In this document: positions 1-8,966 of the stretch, one piece after another
How the letters are laid out: each line of letters begins with the position of its first letter
How positions within the stretch are numbered: the first letter of the stretch is position 1
Source: Actinomyces oris
GTDB taxonomy: Bacteria; Actinomycetota; Actinomycetes; Actinomycetales; Actinomycetaceae
DNA length: 64,000 bases
Assembly (NCBI RefSeq): GCF_001553935.1
Contig: NZ_CP014232.1
Coordinates: forward strand, 434,001 to 498,000
Reading direction: 5' to 3'
Made by a program: the position numbers and the translations under genes
The notes under the pieces: model-generated
Databases searched by the model: none
Told to the model about the DNA's origin: nothing
What the model saw: the letters and a program-made list of their open reading frames with translations, nothing else

Positions 1-136
1 TTTCACAGAGCAAGACCTCGCGGGTGGCCGCCGGCCCGCATTGCCCGTCCGCGGCCAAGCGCCAAGAAGTTGTCTCTTCCAGAATTGGTGGCGCGTTCGC
101 CCCTCGCGCTGCCCGCTCACCCGGCACAATGGCCGA

Positions 137-616
137 GTGATCCGCGCTGTAGGGACCGACCTGGTTGATATCCCCCGCCTCGAAGGCTACATGGACCGGG
201 TACCCGGCCTGCGTGAGCGGCTCTTCACCCCCGCCGAGCTGGCCGCCTGCCAGAAGCGGGCCGCCTCACTCGGGGCGCGTCTAGCGGCCAAGGAGGCGGT
301 TCTCAAGGCCCTGGGGTCGGCCTACGCCGAGCTCGGGCTGGACGCGCCCCAGGGGTGGGAGTACCAGGACATCGAGGTGACCTCCACGCCCGGCACCCCA
401 CCGCGCCTGCGTCTGACCGGGGCGGCCGCGATGGCCGCCCGCCAGGCCGGCATCGGCCACTGGCACATCTCCCTGGCACACGACGGCGGTATGGCCCAGG
501 CCTTCGTCGTCGCCCAGGCCGATCACGTCGACAACGACGACGACCTGGCCCTGTCCTCCCAGCGTTCACAGGCCCGCACGAAGCGGCAGATCCGGTCCCT
601 GCGCCCGGCCCTGTAG
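137..616 (+). CDS. acpS: Holo-[acyl-carrier-protein] synthase
   Basis: The product transfers 4'-phosphopantetheine from CoA to the serine of acyl carrier protein, activating it for fatty acid synthesis in the cytoplasm. Family motifs are visible: GTDLVDIPRL at residues 6-15 with the Mg-binding Asp8, RLAAKEAVLKALG around residues 48-60 with Glu53, and HISLAHDGG near the C-terminus. I start at GTG 137 because homology begins there; the open frame continues upstream but looks non-coding. The 159-residue length is slightly long because of a polar C-terminal tail of about 30 residues. It converges on glmS across a shared hairpin terminator. Confidence 0.93.
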   Translation: MIRAVGTDLVDIPRLEGYMDRVPGLRERLFTPAELAACQKRAASLGARLAAKEAVLKALGSAYAELGLDAPQGWEYQDIEVTSTPGTPPRLRLTGAAAMAARQAGIGHWHISLAHDGGMAQAFVVAQADHVDNDDDLALSSQRSQARTKRQIRSLRPAL

Positions 617-620
617 ACGA

Positions 621-653
621 CGGTGCCGAGCCCGGACTGCGGGCTCGGCACCG
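621..653. terminator. Bidirectional hairpin between acpS and glmS
   Basis: A perfect 14-bp inverted repeat (621-634 with 640-653) has a 5-nt loop. It lies 4 nt after the acpS stop and about 32 nt beyond the glmS stop on the other strand, so it can serve both convergent genes. There is no long T-tract. Confidence 0.8.
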
Positions 654-685
654 TTGCGGGGCGAGTCGACGTCTCGGCGTCGGTC

Positions 686-2590
<1,905 letters not shown>

Positions 2591-2647
2591 GCTCCGATCG
2601 AATCATGCCGGCGCGGCGTTGACAACGAGCGTAGGGACACGTCGATG

Positions 2648-2680
2648 TGATCTCGGCGTGATCTCAGTGTGATCTCACCC
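2648..2680. repeat. Three tandem 11-bp units between glmS and coaA
   Basis: Units starting at 2648, 2659 and 2670 share TGATCTC in register, with the next four bases variable. The spacing is about one helical turn, which would suit a repeated protein-binding site in the divergent glmS/coaA promoter region. This is seen directly; the operator role is inference. Confidence 0.5.
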
Positions 2681-2762
2681 CTCGCCGGTGTCCCACCGGC
2701 GTCCCGAGGAGTCCTGTTCATTCCTCAGGGATTGTCCGCCGGGCGTCTTCATTTGCGACACT

Positions 2763-3746
2763 GTGCCAGTGACATCCGAGCTGAGCGACCCGAGCGACCT
2801 GGGCTTCCCGTGCGCCTCACCCTACATCGAGCTGGACCGGGACCAGTGGTCCGCCCTGGCGTCCTCGGCGCCACTGCCGCTGACCCAGGCCGATGTCGAG
2901 AAGCTGCGGGGACTGGGCGACCCCATCGACCTGGCCGAGGTCGACGCCGTCTACCGGCCCCTGACCGCCCTGCTGGAGGACTACATCGCCACCTCGCGCG
3001 AGCGGGCGCACCGCACTGGCGCCTTTCTGGGGGTGAGGGAGCCGCCCACGCCTTTTATCGTTGCGGTGGCCGGGTCGGTCGCCGTGGGCAAGTCGACGAC
3101 GGCGCGCCTCATCGCCCACCTGCTCGCCCGCTTCCCGGACACGCCCCGGGTGGACCTGGTGACCACCGACGGCTTCCTGCTGCCCAACCGGGTCCTTGAG
3201 GAGCGCGGACTCATGGCCCGCAAGGGATTCCCCGAGTCCTACGACCGTCGCGCCCTGCTGGAGTTCGTCGCGGCAGTGAAGTCCGGCAGCGACCGCGTCC
3301 AGGCGCCCGTCTACTCCCACACGGTCTACGACATCGTCCCGGACCGGCACGTGACGGTGGAGCGGCCCGACATTCTCGTGCTGGAGGGACTCAACGTGCT
3401 CCAGCCCGCCCCGCGGGGGTCGCGGCCGGGGGCCTCAGCGCTGGCGGTGAGCGACTTCATCGACTTCTCGATCTACGTCGACGCCGACCCCGACGACATC
3501 CGCCGCTGGTACCTGGACCGGTTCCTCACCCTCAAGCACACGGCCTTCACCCAGCCGGGCTCCTACTTCCGCCGCTTCGCCGAGATCCCCGACGACGTGG
3601 CCCTGGCTGGAGCAAACGAGATCTGGGAAAGCGTCAACCTGGTCAACCTGCGCGAGAACATCGCCCCCACCCGAGGGCGGGCCACCCTGGTCCTGACCAA
3701 GGACGCCGAGCACCGCATGAGCCGGGTCCTGCTGCGCAAGTCCTGA
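2763..3746 (+). CDS. coaA: Type I pantothenate kinase
   Basis: This ATP-dependent kinase phosphorylates pantothenate, the first and rate-limiting step of CoA synthesis. The P-loop GSVAVGKST, the TTDGFLLPN segment and the YDxVPDxH-like stretch are diagnostic of the bacterial type I enzyme. From GTG 2763 the product is 327 residues, close to the usual size; GTG 2769 is an alternative. The frame extends upstream to 2688 without family similarity. The last 72 bp of the gene plus 11 bp beyond its stop are duplicated at 5820-5902, which suggests that the 3' end served as an integration site. Confidence 0.93.
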   Translation: MPVTSELSDPSDLGFPCASPYIELDRDQWSALASSAPLPLTQADVEKLRGLGDPIDLAEVDAVYRPLTALLEDYIATSRERAHRTGAFLGVREPPTPFIVAVAGSVAVGKSTTARLIAHLLARFPDTPRVDLVTTDGFLLPNRVLEERGLMARKGFPESYDRRALLEFVAAVKSGSDRVQAPVYSHTVYDIVPDRHVTVERPDILVLEGLNVLQPAPRGSRPGASALAVSDFIDFSIYVDADPDDIRRWYLDRFLTLKHTAFTQPGSYFRRFAEIPDDVALAGANEIWESVNLVNLRENIAPTRGRATLVLTKDAEHRMSRVLLRKS

Positions 3747-3757
3747 GCGCCCGTCCC
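3675..3757 (+). repeat. 83-bp direct repeat, copy 1 (functional coaA 3' end)
   Basis: This segment matches 5820-5902 at 78 of 83 positions with a constant offset of 2145 bp. It contains the last codons of coaA, its stop codon and 11 bp beyond. With copy 2 it bounds the AT-richer island, in the manner of attL/attR at the 3' end of a target gene. Confidence 0.85.
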
Positions 3758-4138
3758 CCTCGTCCTCGCGCTGAGACTCCAGCGGGGTGAGCTGCCTGGG
3801 GTGAAGTCATCAGCCGGTTCACCGGACATAGCGGACGCGGTCGCCCGTAGCCGCCTTGCCAGCCTTGGGCGTGCACTGCACGAGGGGCGGGTGCTACTGC
3901 GGGAGGGGCGGGTGCACTCCAGGTAGGTAGGACCTTCGTGCAGTGCGCACAACCCCTGGCCAGTAGATCCCCACCCTCGTGGAATGGACCGACCCAGAAG
4001 ACGAACATGCCCGAACCGACATCAAGCGTGCACCGTCAGCAACCCGAAGAGTCCAGTGCAGCACCCAGCGTTAACACCGTGGTGTCGGCACCGATTTTAA
4101 TTTTCAGAAAACACCCCTACCCCACTCCTTCCACAAGA
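3758..4138. other. Non-coding left part of the island
   Basis: About 380 bp without a convincing gene. It holds GC-rich, partly repetitive sequence (variants of GGGGCGGGTGC) and one copy of an intergenic repeat at 3931-3982. From about 4085 the sequence becomes AT-rich toward the hydrolase stop. Short plus-strand ORFs here look spurious. Confidence 0.6.
3931..3982 (+). repeat. Intergenic repeat family A, copy 1
   Basis: About 52 bp matching the reverse complement of 32502-32553 with few mismatches, including the shared core CCTTCGTGCAGTG. It contains the near-palindrome TGCAGTGCGCA. Both copies sit in intergenic DNA. Confidence 0.7.
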
Positions 4139-5260
4139 TTAACGAAGATCATCGACAGCCTTAATAAAAACCTCAGGCCGTTCAGAATGAATATCATGAC
4201 CGCTTTTAACGTTGTCGACTAGAGTGTTACGAGAGAGAAGCGAGTGGACACGCGACGCGTCACGATCATCCATAGCACCGAGCAGCACCCCACGACCATC
4301 ATAGTAGCCCTGCATATTTGACGGATGAGCAGCATGCAAAAGAATTGACGGACAGCGCACAGCCTTCAACATCTCCTCCTGATCAAAACCAGCAAACCAC
4401 GAGAAATCATAGAAAGTCTCACCAAATCGTAAATCATAAGCGCCCGTACCATCCTGCAAGTTAGCCGTCAAGTCGAAGAACTCATTGACATGCAGCTCAG
4501 GAGGATAATACCAAAGGCGCGGTATTTCGCCAGGGTGGCGCCTCATGTAATCGAGGGCAGGCCGCTTAACAAACACATCAAAGTTCTTTTGCCCAAGAAC
4601 CTGCGCAAGATAGGCGTGCTCAAGCGAGTAGCGAGTGAAATTTCGTTCACCGCTTCGCAAAAAACGATGCATATCGCGAAACCCGAGCCAAGCAAATGTC
4701 TTCTCAGCCCTCCCAGGTTCAGTCGCAAAGAATGGCGCATCCTCAATCAACAAACCAATGACAAGCTGCGGAGCCCTGGCGGCAACGATAGTCGCCAACA
4801 GACCTCCCGAAGAGTGGCCGGAGATCAATACTGGAGACTTGATAACATGCTGGATAAACCACACGAAATCAATCGCATTCTTGATTGCCGTATAATCTGC
4901 CGGATTTTTACTCGATCCACCATGGCCATAACAGTCGACCGCAAACACGTGATAGCGTTGAGATAGTTCTCCGAGCACCGCACTATAGTCCCTCCACGTT
5001 GTTTGCTGGCCGTGGACCAACATGAGCGGCGAACCATTGGCCGGCCCCTCACCATAGTGAATGATTGAACCGCTCGGCAGCGTTACCTGCCTTTCGACAA
5101 AACCAGCACGACGAACAGCCGCCTCAGCAGCCTGATCATACGTCATATTTCGATGAGCAAAATAAGTCACACCTCCCCCAAGCAGGCCAAGCACGGCGCA
5201 CATTATTATCAGCACACGCACCCTCCTTCGCTTAGTTTTCAGTATTGTCACGTGCCGCAC
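4139..5260 (-). CDS. Membrane-anchored alpha/beta hydrolase
   Basis: A 373-residue protein starts with a basic segment and one membrane helix (about residues 14-35), so the catalytic domain probably lies outside the membrane. The fold is alpha/beta hydrolase: the oxyanion LVHG near residue 83, the nucleophile elbow GHSSGG with Ser150, and a C-terminal SGHDIHS that supplies the likely catalytic His. Substrate is unknown; esterase, lipase and peptidase relatives all share these motifs. Its start overlaps the end of the upstream regulator by 13 bp, so the two should be co-transcribed. Base composition is AT-richer than the flanking genes, suggesting acquisition. Confidence 0.75.
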   Translation of the reverse strand: MRHVTILKTKRRRVRVLIIMCAVLGLLGGGVTYFAHRNMTYDQAAEAAVRRAGFVERQVTLPSGSIIHYGEGPANGSPLMLVHGQQTTWRDYSAVLGELSQRYHVFAVDCYGHGGSSKNPADYTAIKNAIDFVWFIQHVIKSPVLISGHSSGGLLATIVAARAPQLVIGLLIEDAPFFATEPGRAEKTFAWLGFRDMHRFLRSGERNFTRYSLEHAYLAQVLGQKNFDVFVKRPALDYMRRHPGEIPRLWYYPPELHVNEFFDLTANLQDGTGAYDLRFGETFYDFSWFAGFDQEEMLKAVRCPSILLHAAHPSNMQGYYDGRGVLLGAMDDRDASRVHSLLSRNTLVDNVKSGHDIHSERPEVFIKAVDDLR

Positions 5261-5673
5261 GATGGCCCCCCCTCCACATGACGAGCAGCCTGCACGAAGA
5301 ACTGCGTATCCATCAAAGCGAGCCCCTGATCGATGTCGCCAATAAGTAGGAGCTCATCACCAGCCTTAATGTTGAAAACCTTTCTGGCACGTACCGGAAG
5401 CGTAAGTCTTCCATCCTGATCGATCACAACGGTGCCAAATATGTATTTGCCGGGGCGATCAAGCATGGAAACAAATGAAGTGTCACCGTTGACAAGATCG
5501 TCGATCGCAACATCGAACGCCTGCGCTAACCGAATACATGAGGAGATGTCGGGATTACCACCCGGAGCCTCCCACTTGGCAATGGTCTGCCGAGAGACGC
5601 CAACCTTGTTTGCCAATGCTTCCTGAGTCCAGCGATGCATTTTACGCAAGGCGGCGATGTTACTACTAATCAT
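5248..5673 (-). CDS. XRE-type HTH regulator with AbrB-like C-terminal domain
   Basis: A 141-residue protein. Residues about 6-62 form a Cro/C1-type helix-turn-helix (ALRKMHRWTQEALANKVGVS, then RQTIAKWE). Residues about 78-120 (FGTVVIDQDGRLTLPVRARK) resemble a SpoVT/AbrB swapped-hairpin DNA-binding domain. I chose ATG 5671-5673 because the HTH starts there and a good promoter sits 6 nt upstream, implying a leaderless mRNA. It precedes and overlaps the hydrolase gene and probably controls this two-gene unit. Pairing two DNA-binding folds in one short protein is somewhat unusual. Confidence 0.75.
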   Translation of the reverse strand: MISSNIAALRKMHRWTQEALANKVGVSRQTIAKWEAPGGNPDISSCIRLAQAFDVAIDDLVNGDTSFVSMLDRPGKYIFGTVVIDQDGRLTLPVRARKVFNIKAGDELLLIGDIDQGLALMDTQFFVQAARHVEGGPSCGT

Positions 5674-5679
5674 GAATGA

Positions 5680-5708
5680 ATGATAAAACGACACACTGTG
5701 GTCGTCAA
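5680..5708 (-). promoter_or_regulatory. Promoter of the HTH/hydrolase pair (leaderless)
   Basis: On the minus strand TTGACG (5703-5708) and TATCAT (5680-5685) are separated by exactly 17 bp. Transcription would start at or next to the ATG at 5673, so the mRNA would lack a Shine-Dalgarno leader, and none is seen. Confidence 0.7.
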
Positions 5709-5819
5709 TCAAACAATACAGACACGATGAGGTTTGCATGTTAAAAATAGTGGCATCCACGCCTGTTTGAATCACACTAGAACCCGCCCTTCACCGATCC
5801 TGATCTGATGACCTTCCCG

Positions 5820-5902
5820 GGGCGGGCAGCCCTGGTCCCGGCCAAGGACGCCGAGCACCGCATGAGCCGGGTCCTGCGGCGCAAGTCCTGAGCGCCCGTC
5901 CC
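5820..5902 (+). pseudogene. Displaced coaA 3' end (direct repeat copy 2)
   Basis: The 83 bp reproduce the last 23 coaA codons, the stop and 11 bp beyond, with five substitutions relative to 3675-3757. Four of the five change an amino acid, as expected if this is the original coaA tail left without function after the island supplied a new one. It lies directly before the native downstream neighbour at 5954. Confidence 0.75.
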
Positions 5903-5953
5903 TGAAGCCACCGTGAAGGCGGTCTGAAACCTGAGGACCACAGGCTCACGGTC

Positions 5954-6991
5954 ATGACAACCCAGGCAACACCTACAGCTCCCATGAACGTCCTCGTCGT
6001 CGGTCTGGGGGTGATCGGGACGACGTACGGATACCTTTTTCAGAAGGCCGGTCACCACGTCGAGCACCTGGTGCGACAAAGCAGTACGAGGGCCTCAGTC
6101 AGCTCGCTCGAGGTCGAGATCCTCGATGGCAGGACTGACCCGAAAGGCTCGCTGTCCCAGGACCAGTACACCGTTCACCACCGGGGACACACGAGCTACG
6201 ACCTCATCGTGGTCTCGGTGCCGCAGGGCAGGATCGCCGAGGCAATGGCCGCCCTCCGTACGGGTGGGATCGAGGGGCCTGTGCTTCTGTTCTGCGGATT
6301 CTGGGGAGAGCGCGAGGAGCTCGACCGTTTGATGGCCGGCCGCGATGTCCTCCTGGGGTACCCGGTGGCGGGCGGGAGCATCACGGGAGAACGGCTCGCC
6401 AGCTGCGTCTTCGACCACATCATGCTGGAGCGGCGCGACAAAGCCCGTTTCCCGGGCTACGAGGGGGTGGAGGCGCTGTTCGGCTCCTGCGGTATCAGCC
6501 TCGAGCGCCCCCATGACATGCTCGAGTGGATCTGGCTGCATATGGCGATCAACGCCGGTGTCGGTGCCGTGGCAGCAATGTACGGCGACGTCGAGGACAC
6601 GACGCGCGCCGCCGAGCAGCTCATGGGCTCTACCAGGATGCTCGCCCGGGTGGTCAAGGCGATCCGGGAAACATCGAGGATCGTGGCCTCGCGCGGCGTT
6701 GATCTGAGGCGCTACCGCAGCGAGATGCTCGCCTACCGGCTGCCGACCGCCGCGTCCGCACCCCTCATGAAGCGGATGTTCGCCAGGAATCTCCTCACCC
6801 GACGGATCATGACGCTGCATGGCAACACCGCTGACCTGTTGTTCGTGTGCCGGACCGTCTACGAGCAGGGCCGGACCAACGGAGTCTCTGCTCCCATCTT
6901 CTACAGAAGCTACGAAGCGGCCCGTGACAAGGCTGCCCGCCGTGATCAGCACCTACCTGGCATGGTCCATGAACGGAACGAAACGGCGTGA
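5954..6991 (+). CDS. Ketopantoate reductase family (ApbA/PanE-like) oxidoreductase
   Basis: A 345-residue NAD(P)-dependent dehydrogenase-like protein. The Rossmann motif VVGLGVIGTTYG begins near residue 15, and the C-terminal helical domain is of the 2-dehydropantoate 2-reductase type. In true PanE enzymes a catalytic lysine precedes the conserved Asn-containing helix. Here the equivalent segment reads WIWLHMAINAG, with no lysine, so classical ketopantoate reduction is doubtful. ATG 5984 is an alternative start. It lies 58 bp before an ABC exporter on the same strand and may be co-transcribed. Physiological substrate unknown. Confidence 0.7.
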   Translation: MTTQATPTAPMNVLVVGLGVIGTTYGYLFQKAGHHVEHLVRQSSTRASVSSLEVEILDGRTDPKGSLSQDQYTVHHRGHTSYDLIVVSVPQGRIAEAMAALRTGGIEGPVLLFCGFWGEREELDRLMAGRDVLLGYPVAGGSITGERLASCVFDHIMLERRDKARFPGYEGVEALFGSCGISLERPHDMLEWIWLHMAINAGVGAVAAMYGDVEDTTRAAEQLMGSTRMLARVVKAIRETSRIVASRGVDLRRYRSEMLAYRLPTAASAPLMKRMFARNLLTRRIMTLHGNTADLLFVCRTVYEQGRTNGVSAPIFYRSYEAARDKAARRDQHLPGMVHERNETA

Positions 6992-7049
6992 AACCGAGTG
7001 GCGTCGCGGTGAAGCCGCGGTGAAACCGCCGGGGTCCAGCCTTGGCGGC

Positions 7050-8120
7050 ATGGCAACACGAACAGCAAACGAATCGCTCTCACCGGGCGAGGCACCGGCC
7101 ATGAGGACCGATGGCCTGACCCGCACCTTCGGCTCCTTCACCGCCGTCGACCGCCTGGACCTGGAGATCCCCACCGGCATCGTCTACGGCCTGCTCGGCC
7201 CCAACGGTGCCGGCAAGTCGACGGCGCTGCGCATGATGACCACCCTGCTGGCCCCCACCCGGGGCCGGGCGATGGTCCTGGGGCACGACGTCGTCCGCGA
7301 GCGCCACGCGGTGCGCGGCCTCATCGGGGTGACGGGACAGTACGCCAGCGTCGATGAGACGCTCACCGGCTCGGAGAACCTGCGCCTCTTCGGGCGCCTG
7401 CTGGGCCTTGGCCGGCGTCGGGCGCGGGAGCGGTCCGAGGAGCTGCTGGCCGCCTTCAGCCTGACCGAGGCAGGCGGCAAGCGGGTGAGCGGATACTCCG
7501 GTGGGATGCGGCGGCGACTGGACCTGGCGGTCTCGCTCATCTCCCGTCCCCCGCTCATCTTCCTCGACGAGCCCACCACTGGTCTGGACCCGCGTACGCG
7601 TGAGCAGATGTGGGACGTCATCCGTTCCCTGGTGGAGGGCGGCTCGACGATCCTGCTGACCACTCAGTACCTGGAGGAGGCTGACCGCCTGGCTCACCGG
7701 GTCGGCATCATCGATGCCGGACGGCTCATCGCCGAGGGCACCCCCGATGAGCTCAAGGACCGGGTGGGCAGCAGCTCTCTGGTGCTGACGCCGGCGACCC
7801 CCGAGGACCAGGGGGCCACCGCGGCGATCATCGAGCGGGTGACCGGTCACGCCCCGGCGACCGTCGACCAGGGCACCCACCTGCAGGCGCCGCTGAGCGA
7901 GGCGTCGGTGGCCACCGAGGTGCTCGTGGCCCTGCGCGACGCCGGCCTGTCCCCCAGAACCGTCTCGGTGGACCGCCCCAGCATGGACTCGGTCTTCATG
8001 GCCCTGACCGGGCAACCCACGAAGCACGATGACGCGGCCTCACCTGATGCCGCCGCGCTGTCGGCGCCATCACTCGCTTCCTCGTCCTCCCGTCCCGCAG
8101 ACTCTCAGGAGCAGTCATGA
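7050..8120 (+). CDS. ABC exporter ATP-binding protein (daunorubicin-resistance DrrA type)
   Basis: The 356-residue ATPase has the full motif set: Walker [10 protein letters not shown], signature [10 protein letters not shown], Walker [12 protein letters not shown] and the switch His region ([11 protein letters not shown]). The [11 protein letters not shown] segment and the C-terminal extension of about 100 residues are typical of the DrrA subgroup that drives drug, antibiotic or lipid export. ATG 7050 is used; ATG 7101, just before the domain, is possible. Its stop overlaps the permease start (ATGA), so the two are translationally coupled. Confidence 0.9.
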   Translation: MATRTANESLSPGEAPAMRTDGLTRTFGSFTAVDRLDLEIPTGIVYGLLGPNGAGKSTALRMMTTLLAPTRGRAMVLGHDVVRERHAVRGLIGVTGQYASVDETLTGSENLRLFGRLLGLGRRRARERSEELLAAFSLTEAGGKRVSGYSGGMRRRLDLAVSLISRPPLIFLDEPTTGLDPRTREQMWDVIRSLVEGGSTILLTTQYLEEADRLAHRVGIIDAGRLIAEGTPDELKDRVGSSSLVLTPATPEDQGATAAIIERVTGHAPATVDQGTHLQAPLSEASVATEVLVALRDAGLSPRTVSVDRPSMDSVFMALTGQPTKHDDAASPDAAALSAPSLASSSSRPADSQEQS

Positions 8121-8950
8121 CCGTCCCCACCACCGCGACCGCACCGACCAGTAGCTCCCTCTCCCCCGGCGTCTGGCGTTTCAGCGAGGCCCGGCTCGTC
8201 CCGGACACCCTGGCCATGGCCTGGCGCTCACTCATCACCATGGTGCGCAACCCCGGGGAGTTCTACGACATCCTCATCCAGCCGGTCATGTTCACTGTCC
8301 TGTTCGGCGAGCTCTTCGGCGGCGCCATCGCCGGCGACGTCAAGGCCTACCTGCCCACGATCGTCCCGGGTCTCATCATCATGAATGCCTTGACCACGAG
8401 CCAGAGCGTGGGCGTGGACCTGCGCGAGGACATGGACAAGGGCGTTTTCGACCGCTTCCGCACCATGCCGATGTCCCGTATCGCGCCGGTCCTGGGGCCC
8501 ATGGTCTCCGACGTGCTGCGCTACCTCATCTGCACCTCACTGACCGTACTCACCGGCTACATCCTGGGCTACCGGCCTGCCAACGGCTGGTCGGGAACGA
8601 TTGGCGCCATCGCCCTGGCGGCGGGCTGCGCCTGGGCCATCGCCTGGATCTTCCTCTTCCTGGGGACGGTGTTCTCCTCGGCCCAAGCGGTCACCTCCTT
8701 CACGGTGATCGTCCTGTTCCCGCTGACCTTCCTGTCCAACGCCATGGTGCCCACCTCGACGCTACCGGGCTGGCTCAAGGCCTTCGTGCGCCACAACCCG
8801 GTCTCGCACATCGTCGACGGCGACCGGTACCTGCTGGACGGAACAGCGGGCTCGGCCGGGGACGTGCGGGCCGCGATCATCGGCTCGCTGCTGATCCTGG
8901 CCGTCATGGCTCCCCTGACGGTCGTGCGCTACCAGCGGCGCAACGCCTGA
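8117..8950 (+). CDS. ABC-2 type exporter permease (DrrB type)
   Basis: A 277-residue integral membrane protein of the ABC-2 family. After a short cytoplasmic N-terminus it has about six hydrophobic segments, and the family landmarks include RNPGEFYDILIQPVMF near the start, GVDLREDMDKGVFDRFRTMP in the middle and the LSNAMVPTSTLPGWLKA stretch. It forms the channel of the exporter with the preceding ATPase, with which it overlaps by 4 bp. Cargo is unknown. It is convergent with the large regulator gene. Confidence 0.88.
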   Translation: MTVPTTATAPTSSSLSPGVWRFSEARLVPDTLAMAWRSLITMVRNPGEFYDILIQPVMFTVLFGELFGGAIAGDVKAYLPTIVPGLIIMNALTTSQSVGVDLREDMDKGVFDRFRTMPMSRIAPVLGPMVSDVLRYLICTSLTVLTGYILGYRPANGWSGTIGAIALAAGCAWAIAWIFLFLGTVFSSAQAVTSFTVIVLFPLTFLSNAMVPTSTLPGWLKAFVRHNPVSHIVDGDRYLLDGTAGSAGDVRAAIIGSLLILAVMAPLTVVRYQRRNA

Positions 8951-8966
8951 GCCGCGCCTCAGGGAC

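Larger units (their letters stand above)
3758..5902. mobile_element. Island inserted at the coaA 3' end
   Basis: A 2.1-kb stretch is bounded by the coaA 3' duplication. Its coding part (about 4.1-5.8 kb) is clearly AT-richer than the genes on both sides and holds an HTH/AbrB-like regulator and a membrane hydrolase on the minus strand. No integrase, transposase or terminal inverted repeat is present, so it would be a cargo remnant or an element mobilised in trans. The direct repeats are seen; the mobile origin is inferred. Confidence 0.6.
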
